Source: SAR86 cluster bacterium
GTDB taxonomy: Bacteria; Pseudomonadota; Gammaproteobacteria; Magnimaribacterales; TMED112
Direction: 5' to 3'
Assembly (NCBI GenBank): GCA_016779525.1
Contig: JADHNL010000010.1
Location: forward strand, 1 to 36,321
Length of the DNA: 36,321 bases
The notes under the pieces are model-generated. The model was not told the DNA's origin. It searched no databases and worked only from the letters and a program-made list of their open reading frames with translations. Shown here piece by piece: positions 10,062-20,094 of the stretch (position 1 is the first letter of the stretch; the number at the start of each line of letters is the position of its first letter). The translations under genes were made by a program, and so were the position numbers.

Positions 10062-11346
10062 TTTTTATTTTTTTAAATACTTTATGTGCTATTTCAGCCG
10101 TTTTTGAAAGTTGCTCTTCTGAATGCTCAGTTGAAAGAAAACAGCTTTCAAAAGCTGAGGGCGGTAGATAGATATTTTCACTTAACATGCCTTTAAAAAA
10201 TTGTGTGAACATTCCTATTTCCGATTTTTGAACATCTTCAAAGTTTTTAGGTAATTTTTCTGCAAAGAAGTAACCAAACATGCCACCTCTAATGTTTGTA
10301 GAAAAAGGAATGCCTACTCCTGCAGCATAGCCTGAGAGCTCCTGCAAGAATTGACTCCCTTTATCCTCTAATTTTTTGTAGAGGCCTTTATCTTTAAGTT
10401 GTTTGAGTAGAGCTGTGCCTGCACTTACAGCAATTGGATTGCCTGATAGTGTTCCAGCTTGATAGACTGGGCCATCAGGTGCAATATAATTCATGATTTC
10501 TGTTCTGCCGCCATAAACTCCAACAGGCAGACCTCCACCAACTATCTTACCCAATGCTGTTAAGTCAGGTGTTATATCAAATAATTCTTGAGCACCGCCT
10601 CTTGAAACTCTAAATCCTGTCATAACCTCATCGAATATAAGTATGGATTGATTTGTTTTACATAGGCTATTAACTTCATTCAAAAAACTTTTATCTGGCT
10701 CAATAAACCCCATATTGCCCGCAATAGGTTCAATAATGACTGCAGCAATTTGATCTTTGTATATTTTAAATGCTTCTTGGATATCGCTGACTGAATTATA
10801 TGGCAAAGAAAGTGTTAGTTTGGATAATTCTTCTGGAATTCCGGGTGAGCCTGGAATTCCAAGTGTAGCAACTCCAGACCCTGCTTTGACAAGCAAGGAA
10901 TCAACATGCCCATGGTAGCAGCCTGTAAATTTTATGATCAGTTTCCTATTAGTAAAACCTCTAGCAAGCCTGACGCAGCTCATTGTGGCTTCAGTACCTG
11001 AACTAACCATTCTTATTTTTTCCATACTTGGAAAGTAGGATTTAATAATTTTTGCAATCTCGAGTTCATTTTTGGTTGGAGCGCCAAAACTAATACCTTT
11101 GCTGGCCTGTTTCTTTATTGCGTTGATGATGTGTTTATTGGAGTGCCCTAATATCATAGGTCCCCAAGAACCAACAAAATCGAGATACTTATTACCGTCT
11201 TCATCATATAAATAGCACCCCCTAGCTTTCTTGAAAAAGATTGGAATACCTCCAACACTCTTGAATGCTCTTACTGGAGAATTAACTCCTCCAGCTATGA
11301 AATCCTTGGATTTTTTAAATAATGATTCTGAATTTTTTATTTTCAT
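10051..11346 (-). CDS. hemL: Glutamate-1-semialdehyde 2,1-aminomutase
   Basis: FIAGGVNSPVRAFKSVGG; SSGTEATMSCVRLARG; CYHGHVDSLLVKAGSG; FDEVMTGFRVSRGGAQ; GKIVGGGLPVGVYGG. Confidence 0.97.
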   Translation of the reverse strand: MKIKNSESLFKKSKDFIAGGVNSPVRAFKSVGGIPIFFKKARGCYLYDEDGNKYLDFVGSWGPMILGHSNKHIINAIKKQASKGISFGAPTKNELEIAKIIKSYFPSMEKIRMVSSGTEATMSCVRLARGFTNRKLIIKFTGCYHGHVDSLLVKAGSGVATLGIPGSPGIPEELSKLTLSLPYNSVSDIQEAFKIYKDQIAAVIIEPIAGNMGFIEPDKSFLNEVNSLCKTNQSILIFDEVMTGFRVSRGGAQELFDITPDLTALGKIVGGGLPVGVYGGRTEIMNYIAPDGPVYQAGTLSGNPIAVSAGTALLKQLKDKGLYKKLEDKGSQFLQELSGYAAGVGIPFSTNIRGGMFGYFFAEKLPKNFEDVQKSEIGMFTQFFKGMLSENIYLPPSAFESCFLSTEHSEEQLSKTAEIAHKVFKKIKNEI

Positions 11347-11488
11347 GCCGAATATTTACTATTCCTATAGATTTTATCTCTTTGGTAGAGAGATAGCATC
11401 ACAACTTGTCACTATATTGGCTTTGATGACTTGTTAATTTATATGATTTAATTACCTAATAGCAATACTTACTCATCTAGAAATCTCT

Positions 11489-11908
11489 TTATTGCCACTT
11501 AAAGACCGATAAGAAAACAATCGGAATTAGAATCAGCACAACTACTTCATTAATAAATTTATACTGAAGAACAGTTCTTATTTTTAGCTGCGTTTGCCTG
11601 AAGTGCTCAATAAATAAAAAAATATTGTACAAAACTAAAAAGCCTACCAAAACTAACTTAGTTTTAAACCAAAATGTGTCCAAAAGTGCGACGGATTGAG
11701 CAAGCATAAGTGCACCAAAAATTATTCCAAGCAAACCTAAAGGAGAAGTAAAATATAGCAATCTTTTTTGCTGCTCAATGTAAATAGAGGTGCGCTTTCT
11801 TGCATTGTCTTGAGCGACATATACAAATAATCTTGGAATGTAAAATAATCCAGCCATCCAAGAGATTATTAGAATTAAATGTAAAGATTTAAAAAATAGG
11901 TAATCCAT
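11489..11908 (-). CDS. hemJ: HemJ-like protoporphyrinogen oxidase (UPF0093 membrane protein)
   Basis: MDYLFFKSLHLILIISWMAGLFYIPRLFVY with characteristic His and Trp in the first TM helix; four predicted TM segments; next to hemL. Confidence 0.87.
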   Translation of the reverse strand: MDYLFFKSLHLILIISWMAGLFYIPRLFVYVAQDNARKRTSIYIEQQKRLLYFTSPLGLLGIIFGALMLAQSVALLDTFWFKTKLVLVGFLVLYNIFLFIEHFRQTQLKIRTVLQYKFINEVVVLILIPIVFLSVFKWQ

Positions 11909-11953
11909 AATATAGATTATAAGAGATAAAGTAATCTGCTAAAATTATAACTT

Positions 11954-12301
11954 ATGAGCCTTCAATCAAAAAAAGCAAACCCTTTTGAGCTCTCGCTAAC
12001 TGCTATGGAGAAAATAGTTAATTTGTCTATACAGGAAAACGGTAAATATTTTCGTGTCTACGTCACCGGAGGAGGTTGTTCAGGCTTTCAGTATGGTTTC
12101 AAGTTTGATGATTACGATCAAGAGGAAGATTCAATGCTTGATTTTGATCAAGGAATAAAGGTCCTTTTGGATGAGCTGTCTTATCCCTATATTCTTGGCT
12201 CAAAAATAGACTATATTGAAGATCTCATGGGTGCTAAATTTACCGTCAGCAATCCCAATGCTAAATCCACATGCGGATGTGGCGCATCTTTTGCTATTTA
12301 A
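11954..12301 (+). CDS. erpA: Iron-sulfur cluster insertion protein (A-type carrier)
   Basis: RVYVTGGGCSGFQYGFKFDD; C-terminal STCGCGASFAI; 115 aa. Confidence 0.94.
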   Translation: MSLQSKKANPFELSLTAMEKIVNLSIQENGKYFRVYVTGGGCSGFQYGFKFDDYDQEEDSMLDFDQGIKVLLDELSYPYILGSKIDYIEDLMGAKFTVSNPNAKSTCGCGASFAI

Positions 12302-13265
12302 AAATTACCCCTAAATCTTTATAAGCAAGATAGGCAAAAGCCGCTGCTTCCATGTATTTTGAAGGCATAATGCTTTCTGTTGTTTGGTATTTGCCCAATT
12401 TATTGCGTATTTTTTTCATAAGGGTCTTATTAAATACTCCTCCACCGTGAAAAATTACTTTATTCGGCTGGTCACAGTATAAATAAAATTCATAAATTTT
12501 TGTTGCGGTAAGTTCTGCAAGTGTGGCAAGTTGGTCGGGAATATCCAGAACAGGATGTTCATTTATATGATTAAGAAGGGAAGTATAAAGGCTAATGTCA
12601 TCCGCTCTTGGATAGTTTAGTTTAAGGAGTGCATTTTCAAATTTAACAAGAAGTTTTTTATCAACCTTTCCTGTGCTTGCCAACTTACCACCTTCATCAA
12701 AATTCCCTAAGTGATTATCTGTTACTATTTTATCCATTAAGCAATTACCAGGCCCAATATCGCTGCCAATATCAATTGCATTATTTTTTAAATAGGTGCC
12801 ATTTGAGATGCCCCCAATATTAATAATTAGAGCTTTATCTGATAATGAACCATAAAGATATTGATGAAAAATTGGTATCAAAGGGGCGCCTCTACCACCT
12901 CTTTTGATGTCTTCATTTCTAAAGTCAGAATGAACTGGTAAACCAATTTTTTTAGCTATATAGCTCGGGTCTCCAGCCTGAATGCTTTTCTTATTGTTAT
13001 GCGAAATTGTTTGTCCTGAAAAGGCAATTCCAGCTATATCCTTGGTGTTGACACCAGATCTATTTATTAATATCTTGACAAGCTCTACACTTTTTTCAGT
13101 GATGTGTTTTTCAATAAAATTTTGATCAGTTGAGGTTTTATACTTCTTATCGAAGTTTATAGTTTTACCTTGAAGAAAATTAAAACTCCCATCAAAGCTC
13201 ACTAAACATGCATCCAATGAATCTCTGCTGGTTCCAGACATTAGGCCAATGAATTTTTGCGTCAT
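12294..13265 (-). CDS. anmK: Anhydro-N-acetylmuramic acid kinase
   Basis: FIGLMSGTSRDSLDACLVSFDG; GIAFSGQTISH; LIINIGGISNGTYL; IDIGPGNCLMD-like region; VIFHGGGVFNKTLM. Confidence 0.95.
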   Translation of the reverse strand: MTQKFIGLMSGTSRDSLDACLVSFDGSFNFLQGKTINFDKKYKTSTDQNFIEKHITEKSVELVKILINRSGVNTKDIAGIAFSGQTISHNNKKSIQAGDPSYIAKKIGLPVHSDFRNEDIKRGGRGAPLIPIFHQYLYGSLSDKALIINIGGISNGTYLKNNAIDIGSDIGPGNCLMDKIVTDNHLGNFDEGGKLASTGKVDKKLLVKFENALLKLNYPRADDISLYTSLLNHINEHPVLDIPDQLATLAELTATKIYEFYLYCDQPNKVIFHGGGVFNKTLMKKIRNKLGKYQTTESIMPSKYMEAAAFAYLAYKDLGVIFK

Positions 13266-14500
13266 TATATGCCTGAAAGGTTTTGAATAAGTTGCATCCT
13301 CTGATTAGCAAGTTGTTTAAAATACTCTTTATTGTAAGAGTTTATGGATTGTGCATTTGGCGGTTCGACCTTAATTGGATCAGTATGCTTCCCATTAATG
13401 TGGAATTCATAGTGAAGGTGGGGTCCCGTTGCAAGACCTGTTGAACCTACATATCCAATTGTTTGACCTTGTTCAACTTTTACCCCTTTTTTTATGCCCT
13501 TTGCAAAATTATTCAGATGAGCATATCTGGTCATGTATTTATTGAAATGCATGACATCAATGTGATACCCATAGGAATCTGAGTAAGATGCATTTTTAAT
13601 TACACCATCTCCAGTAACCTTCACAGCTGTCCCAGTTTTTGCTGCATAATCTGTCCCTTTATGTGCTCTTATGGTGTTAAGAATAGGGTGCTTTCTTTTA
13701 GGGTTGTAATGCGAGCTAATGCGAGCAAATTCAATTGGTGTTCTAAGAAAAGCTTTTCTAACGTTAGAACTGTCTAATGAGTAGTAATCTTTTCTTCCTC
13801 TTTGGGTAAACCTTATAACGGACAGCTTCTCACCTTTATTGAAAAAAACTGCAGCTAAAATATCACCATAGGCAATCAGTTTCCCAGCTGAATAGATATT
13901 TTCATAAAGAATTTTGACCTTATCTCCATTTCTTATATCAAAGGCATAATCAATGTCCCAGCCAAAGATATAAACTAGATCACCAAGAACACTATCAGGT
14001 ACATCTGCTTTTTTACCAGAAGCATATAGTGAATCTGTAATAATAAACTCTTTAAAATATGCAACCCGCTCTAAATTTTCTTTTTCCTTTTCAAATACGT
14101 ATTCTCGGCCCTTTACTTTTAGGACATCTACATAGAAATCCTCATCAAATTTTTTAATTTTGATTTCATCATTAATAATCTCAATAAAAAGCTCGTCGTT
14201 AATTTTTAATTTAGTAAAATCCTTAACTTGTTTATCTGCTGCAATTTCATTAATCAAGGCTGAATCTACTCCTAGGCTCATGAGGGTGGAGTAAAAGGTA
14301 TCACCCTCTTTAATTTTAACTTTAGATTCGCTTGGCAATTGAAAATTATCAATATCGCTGCTAGCGGTAAAAGCTAATGGTGTAATTTCCTCAGTTAAAT
14401 CTGTTTTTCTAAAATCAACATCCGCTGCAAGCAGGAATATAAAAAATACTGGCAATAACAGTATGCTCAGAAATAATTTAAAATGGGAGCCAATGTACAT
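13265..14500 (-). CDS. M23 family metallopeptidase (MepM-like murein endopeptidase)
   Basis: Single N-terminal TM segment; HKGTDYAAKTGTAV; MTRYAHLN; GYVGSTGLATGPHLHYEFHINGKHTDP (LytM HxxxD and HxH motifs). Confidence 0.93.
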   Translation of the reverse strand: MYIGSHFKLFLSILLLPVFFIFLLAADVDFRKTDLTEEITPLAFTASSDIDNFQLPSESKVKIKEGDTFYSTLMSLGVDSALINEIAADKQVKDFTKLKINDELFIEIINDEIKIKKFDEDFYVDVLKVKGREYVFEKEKENLERVAYFKEFIITDSLYASGKKADVPDSVLGDLVYIFGWDIDYAFDIRNGDKVKILYENIYSAGKLIAYGDILAAVFFNKGEKLSVIRFTQRGRKDYYSLDSSNVRKAFLRTPIEFARISSHYNPKRKHPILNTIRAHKGTDYAAKTGTAVKVTGDGVIKNASYSDSYGYHIDVMHFNKYMTRYAHLNNFAKGIKKGVKVEQGQTIGYVGSTGLATGPHLHYEFHINGKHTDPIKVEPPNAQSINSYNKEYFKQLANQRMQLIQNLSGI

Positions 14501-14528
14501 GTTCTGATATTATATATAAAGCTTCGTT

Positions 14529-15722
14529 ATGGATTACAAAAAACAACTTCAAATTATAAAACAAGGCATAGATGAAATCATAGGTGAAGATGATCTTGTT
14601 CAAAAGCTCAAAGACAAGAAAATTCTTACAATTAAAGTCGGATTCGACCCTACTGCACCAGATCTACACTTAGGGCATACAGTAATCCTTAGAAAAATGC
14701 GCCAATTTCAGGATTTAGGTCATAAAGTTATTTTTCTTATTGGTGATTTTACTGGAAGAATTGGTGATCCAAGCGGAAAAAATAAAACCAGACCCCCATT
14801 AACCGACAATGAAATAAAAGAAAATGCTCAAACATATAAAGACCAAGTCTATAAAGTGCTTGACCCACAAAAAACGGTTGTTGATTTCAATTCTAGGTGG
14901 GGAGACAGTATGTCAGCTGCTGATATGATCAAACTTGCAGCGCAATCCACAGTGGCAAGAATGATTGAACGTGATGATTTCTCAAAAAGATATAAAACCA
15001 ACCAACCAATCTCAATACATGAATTCTTATACCCTCTAATGCAAGGTTACGATTCCGTCGAGCTTGAAGCAGATATCGAGCTGGGAGGTACCGACCAAAA
15101 ATTTAATTTATTAGTAGGGCGTGACCTACAGAGAAATAGCGACATGTCACCTCAAACCATTATTACTTTGCCTTTGTTAGAAGGTCTTGATGGTGTAAAA
15201 AAGATGTCAAAAAGTGAGCAAAATTACATTGGCATAACTGAGAGTGCCGATGAGATTTTTGGCAAGACTATGTCTATTTCAGATGAGATCATGTTTAAGT
15301 GGTTCGATCTTCTTAGTCTTCGCCCATCCTCAGATATTGATGACTTAAAAAAGAGCATTGATAATGGCGCCAATCCAAGAGATGCAAAAATAGAATTAGC
15401 TTATGAGCTTACAGAAAGATTTACTTCCAAAAAAGATGCAGAAGAGGCTAGAGAAAATTTCTTTAAAAAGTTTGCTAAAAATGAGTTGCCTACCAATATT
15501 GAAGAAAAAGAAATTCCGTTTTTAGGCGAACATGCATTACCAAATATCCTTAAGGATCTAGGCATGGTAACAAGCACATCCGAGGCACTTCGTCTGATTA
15601 AACAAGGAGCAGTTAAAATCAATCAAAATAAAGTAGAATCTAAAGATTTTAAGTTTGAGCAAAATAAAAAGACTCTCATCCAAGTTGGGAAAAAGAAGTT
15701 TATTTATTTAAGTCTAATTTAA
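14529..15722 (+). CDS. tyrS: Tyrosyl-tRNA synthetase
   Basis: [22 protein letters not shown] (HxGH); [30 protein letters not shown] (KMSKS). Confidence 0.97.
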   Translation: MDYKKQLQIIKQGIDEIIGEDDLVQKLKDKKILTIKVGFDPTAPDLHLGHTVILRKMRQFQDLGHKVIFLIGDFTGRIGDPSGKNKTRPPLTDNEIKENAQTYKDQVYKVLDPQKTVVDFNSRWGDSMSAADMIKLAAQSTVARMIERDDFSKRYKTNQPISIHEFLYPLMQGYDSVELEADIELGGTDQKFNLLVGRDLQRNSDMSPQTIITLPLLEGLDGVKKMSKSEQNYIGITESADEIFGKTMSISDEIMFKWFDLLSLRPSSDIDDLKKSIDNGANPRDAKIELAYELTERFTSKKDAEEARENFFKKFAKNELPTNIEEKEIPFLGEHALPNILKDLGMVTSTSEALRLIKQGAVKINQNKVESKDFKFEQNKKTLIQVGKKKFIYLSLI

Positions 15723-15734
15723 CAGGGGATGGCT

Positions 15735-16895
15735 ATGAGTAATAAAACATACGATTATTTAATTTTTGGTGCCAGTGGGTTCACAGGACGATTGGTCGCT
15801 GAGTATTTTCAGAACGAATATGGCAAGGAGCTAAATTGGGCAGTTGCCGGTCGAAATAAATCTAAGCTGGAACAAGTTTTAGCTGAAATGAAAATAGAAG
15901 CACCCATTGAAGTGTTGGACTCTTCCGATTTAGCGTCTATTCATGATGCCATATCAAAGACAAATGTATTAATCACTACAGTCGGTCCCTATCAATTATA
16001 TGGCAGTGATATTGTTAAAAAATGTGCAGAGCTTGGGGTTCATTATGTAGATTTAAGCGGTGAACCTGGTTGGATGCATTACATGCAAGAGCATCAATCC
16101 GTTGCAAAAGAGTCTGGAGCAAGAATTGTTCATAGTTGTGGTTTTGACTCAATACCATCTGATTTAGGAGTATTTTTCCTTCAGCAAAAAGCAATGGAAA
16201 AGTATGGGAGCCCATTCTCAACAGTAAAATGTGGAGTAAGGTCGATGGTTGGTGAGTTCTCTGGTGGCACGGCAGCTTCTCTAAATGCCACACTTCAATC
16301 AATTAGAAAAGATCCAAATATGATCAACATCCTAATGAATCCATTTTCTTTAGCAGAGGGATTTGAGGGTCCTCCTCAACCCGATGGTAATACAGTTGTC
16401 TACGATGAAGATTTTAATCAATGGATGGCTCCTTTTATTATGGCGCCAATTAATACTAAAAACGTTCATAGATCAAATAAATTATTATCGCATCTATATG
16501 GCAAAGATTTACTTTACAGTGAAATGATGATGGCCGGTGATGGTGAAAAGGGAAAACAGACGGCAGATTTTATTGCTTCAGTAAATCCTTTGATGGGAGA
16601 AAATGTCCCCAAACCAGGCGAGGGGCCTTCAAAGGAATCTCGAGAAGCAGGTAGCTATGATATGGTTTTTCTTGGTGTGGATGGGGAAAATAAAATGCAA
16701 GTTGCAGTAAAGGGAAATCTTGATCCTGGGTATGGTTCAACATCAAAAATGATTGCTGAAAGTGGAATTTGTTTGCTTGAGGATTGCGCAGATCTTACTG
16801 GTGGTATTTACACTACAGCACCAGCAATGGGCAATCAGCTAATTTCTCGCCTAGAAACACACGATGTAATGCATTTTAGCGAAGAAAAAATATAA
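15735..16895 (+). CDS. Saccharopine dehydrogenase-like / trans-acting enoyl reductase family protein
   Basis: YDYLIFGASGFTGRLVAEYFQ; VAGRNKSKLEQVL; TTVGPYQLYGSDIVKKCAELGVHYVDLSGEPGW; SCGFDSIPSDLG. ORF track starts at 15729; the AGGGG at 15724-15728 fits the second ATG (15735) better. Confidence 0.88.
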   Translation: MSNKTYDYLIFGASGFTGRLVAEYFQNEYGKELNWAVAGRNKSKLEQVLAEMKIEAPIEVLDSSDLASIHDAISKTNVLITTVGPYQLYGSDIVKKCAELGVHYVDLSGEPGWMHYMQEHQSVAKESGARIVHSCGFDSIPSDLGVFFLQQKAMEKYGSPFSTVKCGVRSMVGEFSGGTAASLNATLQSIRKDPNMINILMNPFSLAEGFEGPPQPDGNTVVYDEDFNQWMAPFIMAPINTKNVHRSNKLLSHLYGKDLLYSEMMMAGDGEKGKQTADFIASVNPLMGENVPKPGEGPSKESREAGSYDMVFLGVDGENKMQVAVKGNLDPGYGSTSKMIAESGICLLEDCADLTGGIYTTAPAMGNQLISRLETHDVMHFSEEKI

Positions 16896-16905
16896 GTTCA
16901 CAGAG

Positions 16906-16974
16906 CTGTAACTAAATAGCTACATTTGAAACAATTTGTAACATTTGTTCTAAATGCCGTAACAAAAAAGTCAT
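16906..16974 (+). promoter_or_regulatory. Candidate upstream regulatory region with repeated (C/T)NGTAAC and AAGTCAT words (weakly Pho-box-like)
   Basis: CTGTAAC 16906-16912, TTGTAAC 16936-16942, CCGTAAC 16957-16963, AAGTCAT 16968-16974; the last two are 11 nt apart, earlier offsets are 30 and 21 nt. Confidence 0.3.
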
Positions 16975-17014
16975 TTACTCCACATAAGCTGAGTTTGTTA
17001 TTTCCGGAGAACTA

Positions 17015-19984
17015 ATGAAATTAACAAAAACACTTATAATTATTTTCTCAGCATTATTCGTTGCTGCGTGTGGCGGCGGTGGTAGTTCATCACCAGCTCC
17101 AACACCAGCTCCAACGCCAGCTCCAACGCCAGCTCCAACGCCAGCTCCAACGCCAGCTCCAACGCCAGCTCCCGAGTCTTGTTTGGTAGGTGCAGATACA
17201 GGAGTTTCCACTCAAGATTTTGATGGTGTATCTAAAAAGGTTTGTGTCCTTACTTTCCCTGATTCAGCCCCTATAACTGGCGATGTTACCTTAAGTAACG
17301 ATGCTATATACGCACTGAATGGCGCGGTTTTTGTTGGTAATGGTATTGGTGAAGACGGTACTGATGCTGGTGATGATGGTATCCTGACAATTGAAGCAGG
17401 CACAACCATTGTTGGAACAGCCGGTGCAGGCTTTGAAGACGCCACAGCATGGGTAGAAGCCGTTAATGCAGGCGCAGCTGATGTTGAAGTTTCAGATTCA
17501 GATGTTGACTACTTGGTCGTTAAGCCTGGATCCCAGATATTTGTCGAAGGAACCGCTTCAGCACCTGTCATAATGACTGGAGTCAGTGATTTAACTGGAG
17601 AAGTAAGAGCTGGATCTGAAGCTCAATGGGGCGGATTTGTAGTGTCCGGTTTAGCAACACAGAATAATTGTAATGAAGCCGATTTGGGAACAGCAGCTTG
17701 CGTTGCTAATGGCGAAGGTGCTTCAGGATATTACGGTGGAACAAACGATGAAGATAGCTCTGGTTCAATAGAATATTTGCAAGTTAAGTATGCAGGCTAT
17801 AAGTTTTCAAATGAAGACGAATTAAACGGTATAGCATTTCAAGCTGTAGGCTCAGGAACAGTACTAGATTATATACAGGTACATAATGGTTCAGACGATG
17901 GCATTGAATTTTTTGGCGGCACTGCTGGCATTAAACACTTTGTTGTAACAGGTGCATCCGATGATTCTTTGGACTGGACCGATGGTTGGAGAGGGTTCGC
18001 ACAGTATGGTGTGATCGTTCAAACACTTTTCCCAGCTACAGATGCTGCAAGGTCTAAAGACAATGTTATAGAAGCCGATAACTATGGGTCAGATATGGAC
18101 AGAGCGCCAAGATCATTCCCAAAAATGGCTAACATTACCATGGTTCAAGATTACGGCGGAGATACTCTACTATTGAGAGAGGGTACTGGAGCTTTCATCT
18201 TAAATTCCATCATTGCTGGAAATCCAGATGATTCAAGTTATTGCTTGGATATTGATGACAATGAAACTTATAGACATGCAGGCACAGCAGGAAATATGAC
18301 GAATATAAGCTTTGACGGTACAATTTTTGATTCTGTAAAATGTAGCGCCATGGCCGCATCCAGTGGATGGGTTGATCCTTCTTCTTCAGATGAGGGTGCC
18401 GATGTTTTTGACATTGGTGCAGAGCTTGAAAGTCTTGATTCGGTTATGTTTAATGCAACAGGTCTTCATGGTTCCAAAAGAAACGCAGCATACCTATCAC
18501 ACCCACTAGTGAATTCATATCACGCTGGCAAAATTGCTAATGCCAACGTGTTGGATAGCAATCTTGTAACTGAAGATTTTATTGGTGGTGTTAAGAGCGA
18601 TGCTGAGGACTGGACTGTAGGGTGGACATATGGGTTGCATATCTCAAACGCTGACATGCAAGACTATTGCCCATTAGGTACAGCCCTAACAACCATTAAA
18701 GATGGCGGTGGTGCCGCATGTGAAATCACAGCCACTAACGCTGCAGAAACTAACATTAGACTTGTGGGCGGTGGATTGCCATATGTCATGAAAGGAAAGC
18801 TTGTTGTAGGTGATGGTACTGCTGCAGGTGCTCAATACCTGCAAGTTGATCCGGGTGTTACTATTTATAGTGATCAGGTAGCAGGAGAAGGTTCGCTAAC
18901 AGATTTAGATTATGTGGTCGTACCAACCTATTCTAAACTTCTAGTCAATGGTGCACCAGGAGCTCCTGTAACCTTTACTTCAAGCAGAGAAGTGAGAACT
19001 TCAGGTGATAGCGATAGTTCAACCTTATCCGCTGAGACCACTAACGACTGGGGTGGACTAGTAATCAATGGTCTAGCTACTCAAAACAAATGCAATATTA
19101 GTGATATTGGCACTGCAGCCTGTACGGCTGACGGTGAGGGCGCATCTGGTAGCTACGGTGGCACCAATGATGCAGACAACAGTGGTAATATTTTCTACGG
19201 AATCGTTAAGTATGCTGGAAGAAAATTCAACAACGAAGATGAGCTAAATGGTGTAGCTTTCCAAGCTGTTGGTAACAAGACTGAGGTTGATTACCTGCAA
19301 ACATTCAATACTTCAGACGATGGTGTTGAGTTCTTTGGCGGTACTGTCAACGCAAAACACCTCCTTGTGATGAGTGCATCAGACGATTCTATTGACTGGA
19401 CAGATGGATGGCGTGGAAAAGTTCAGCACGCAATTGTCTGGCAGAATCAAGGTCAAGAGTTTGCTGTTGATAGATCAATAGAAGCTGATAACTATGGGTC
19501 AGATATGGACAGAACTCCAAGGTCTATGCCAATGTTTGCCAACCTGACAATAGTCAGCCAAGACGGTCAGGCAGTTCTATTAAGAGAAGGCACAGGGCTT
19601 CATATCTACAATTCAGTTGTGGCTGATGAAGGTGCTAGCACATGTTGGGATATTGACGATGCCACCACCTATGATTTTAATGCCGATGGTGTTCCAGGTG
19701 AAGGTCATGTGTATAGAGGAAATTTATTCTCTTGTGCAACTTTGGCTCAAGATGACGATAGTGGAGCTAACGTTGCTCAGATAGAAGCGTTATTATCATC
19801 CGATACTAATACAGCGTCAGCTGGCGGTGGATCTCTATCTGGTTACTGCAATGGAAGTGTTGAATCAGGGCTAACTCCTGTAGCAATTGACGATGCCTTC
19901 TTCGATAGCACAGACTACGTAGGAGCTTGTGCATCAGCGGAAACCGATTGGACTCTGAACTGGGCTTTTAAGCCATCTGAATAG
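17015..19984 (+). CDS. Large surface-type lipoprotein with (PAPT)n linker and duplicated beta-helix-like domain
   Basis: Signal peptide with lipobox [18 protein letters not shown] upstream; PAPT linker; two homologous segments ([16 protein letters not shown].../[16 protein letters not shown]...; both with [14 protein letters not shown] and [15 protein letters not shown]). Confidence 0.88.
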   Translation: MKLTKTLIIIFSALFVAACGGGGSSSPAPTPAPTPAPTPAPTPAPTPAPTPAPESCLVGADTGVSTQDFDGVSKKVCVLTFPDSAPITGDVTLSNDAIYALNGAVFVGNGIGEDGTDAGDDGILTIEAGTTIVGTAGAGFEDATAWVEAVNAGAADVEVSDSDVDYLVVKPGSQIFVEGTASAPVIMTGVSDLTGEVRAGSEAQWGGFVVSGLATQNNCNEADLGTAACVANGEGASGYYGGTNDEDSSGSIEYLQVKYAGYKFSNEDELNGIAFQAVGSGTVLDYIQVHNGSDDGIEFFGGTAGIKHFVVTGASDDSLDWTDGWRGFAQYGVIVQTLFPATDAARSKDNVIEADNYGSDMDRAPRSFPKMANITMVQDYGGDTLLLREGTGAFILNSIIAGNPDDSSYCLDIDDNETYRHAGTAGNMTNISFDGTIFDSVKCSAMAASSGWVDPSSSDEGADVFDIGAELESLDSVMFNATGLHGSKRNAAYLSHPLVNSYHAGKIANANVLDSNLVTEDFIGGVKSDAEDWTVGWTYGLHISNADMQDYCPLGTALTTIKDGGGAACEITATNAAETNIRLVGGGLPYVMKGKLVVGDGTAAGAQYLQVDPGVTIYSDQVAGEGSLTDLDYVVVPTYSKLLVNGAPGAPVTFTSSREVRTSGDSDSSTLSAETTNDWGGLVINGLATQNKCNISDIGTAACTADGEGASGSYGGTNDADNSGNIFYGIVKYAGRKFNNEDELNGVAFQAVGNKTEVDYLQTFNTSDDGVEFFGGTVNAKHLLVMSASDDSIDWTDGWRGKVQHAIVWQNQGQEFAVDRSIEADNYGSDMDRTPRSMPMFANLTIVSQDGQAVLLREGTGLHIYNSVVADEGASTCWDIDDATTYDFNADGVPGEGHVYRGNLFSCATLAQDDDSGANVAQIEALLSSDTNTASAGGGSLSGYCNGSVESGLTPVAIDDAFFDSTDYVGACASAETDWTLNWAFKPSE
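17093..17172 (+). repeat. 12-bp tandem repeat CCAGCTCCAACG (6 units plus partial) encoding (PAPT)6PAP
   Basis: Read directly: CCAGCTCCAACA, then 5 x CCAGCTCCAACG, then CCAGCTCC. Confidence 0.97.
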
Positions 19985-20013
19985 CCTTTTTACGTAAAAA
20001 CCTAAAGGAGTCC

Positions 20014-20050
20014 AAACTGCCCCGAAAGGGGCAGTTTCTTTATTGTTTTC
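20014..20050 (+). terminator. Rho-independent terminator after the lipoprotein gene
   Basis: AAACTGCCCC-GAAA-GGGGCAGTTT perfect 10-bp stem with GAAA tetraloop, followed by CTTTATTGTTTTC. Confidence 0.9.
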
Positions 20051-20094
20051 TAATTTGTCACAAAAATGATTCATTTAGTAGTTAGGCTAATGCT

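Noticed and set aside
16015-16302. 95-aa minus-strand ORF
   Set aside because: Antisense to saccharopine dehydrogenase-like gene; unstructured composition.
17093-17172. Possible CRISPR-like array
   Set aside because: 12-bp units contiguous without spacers, in frame inside a CDS; a coding VNTR.
16975-17211. Antisense ORF encoding GVGAGVGAG repeats
   Set aside because: Reverse translation of the PAPT tandem repeat of the lipoprotein gene; low complexity and no independent support.
19987-20000. Perfect palindrome TTTTTACGTAAAAA
   Set aside because: A/T-rich with minimal stem strength just ahead of the real terminator; not called as a separate functional site.
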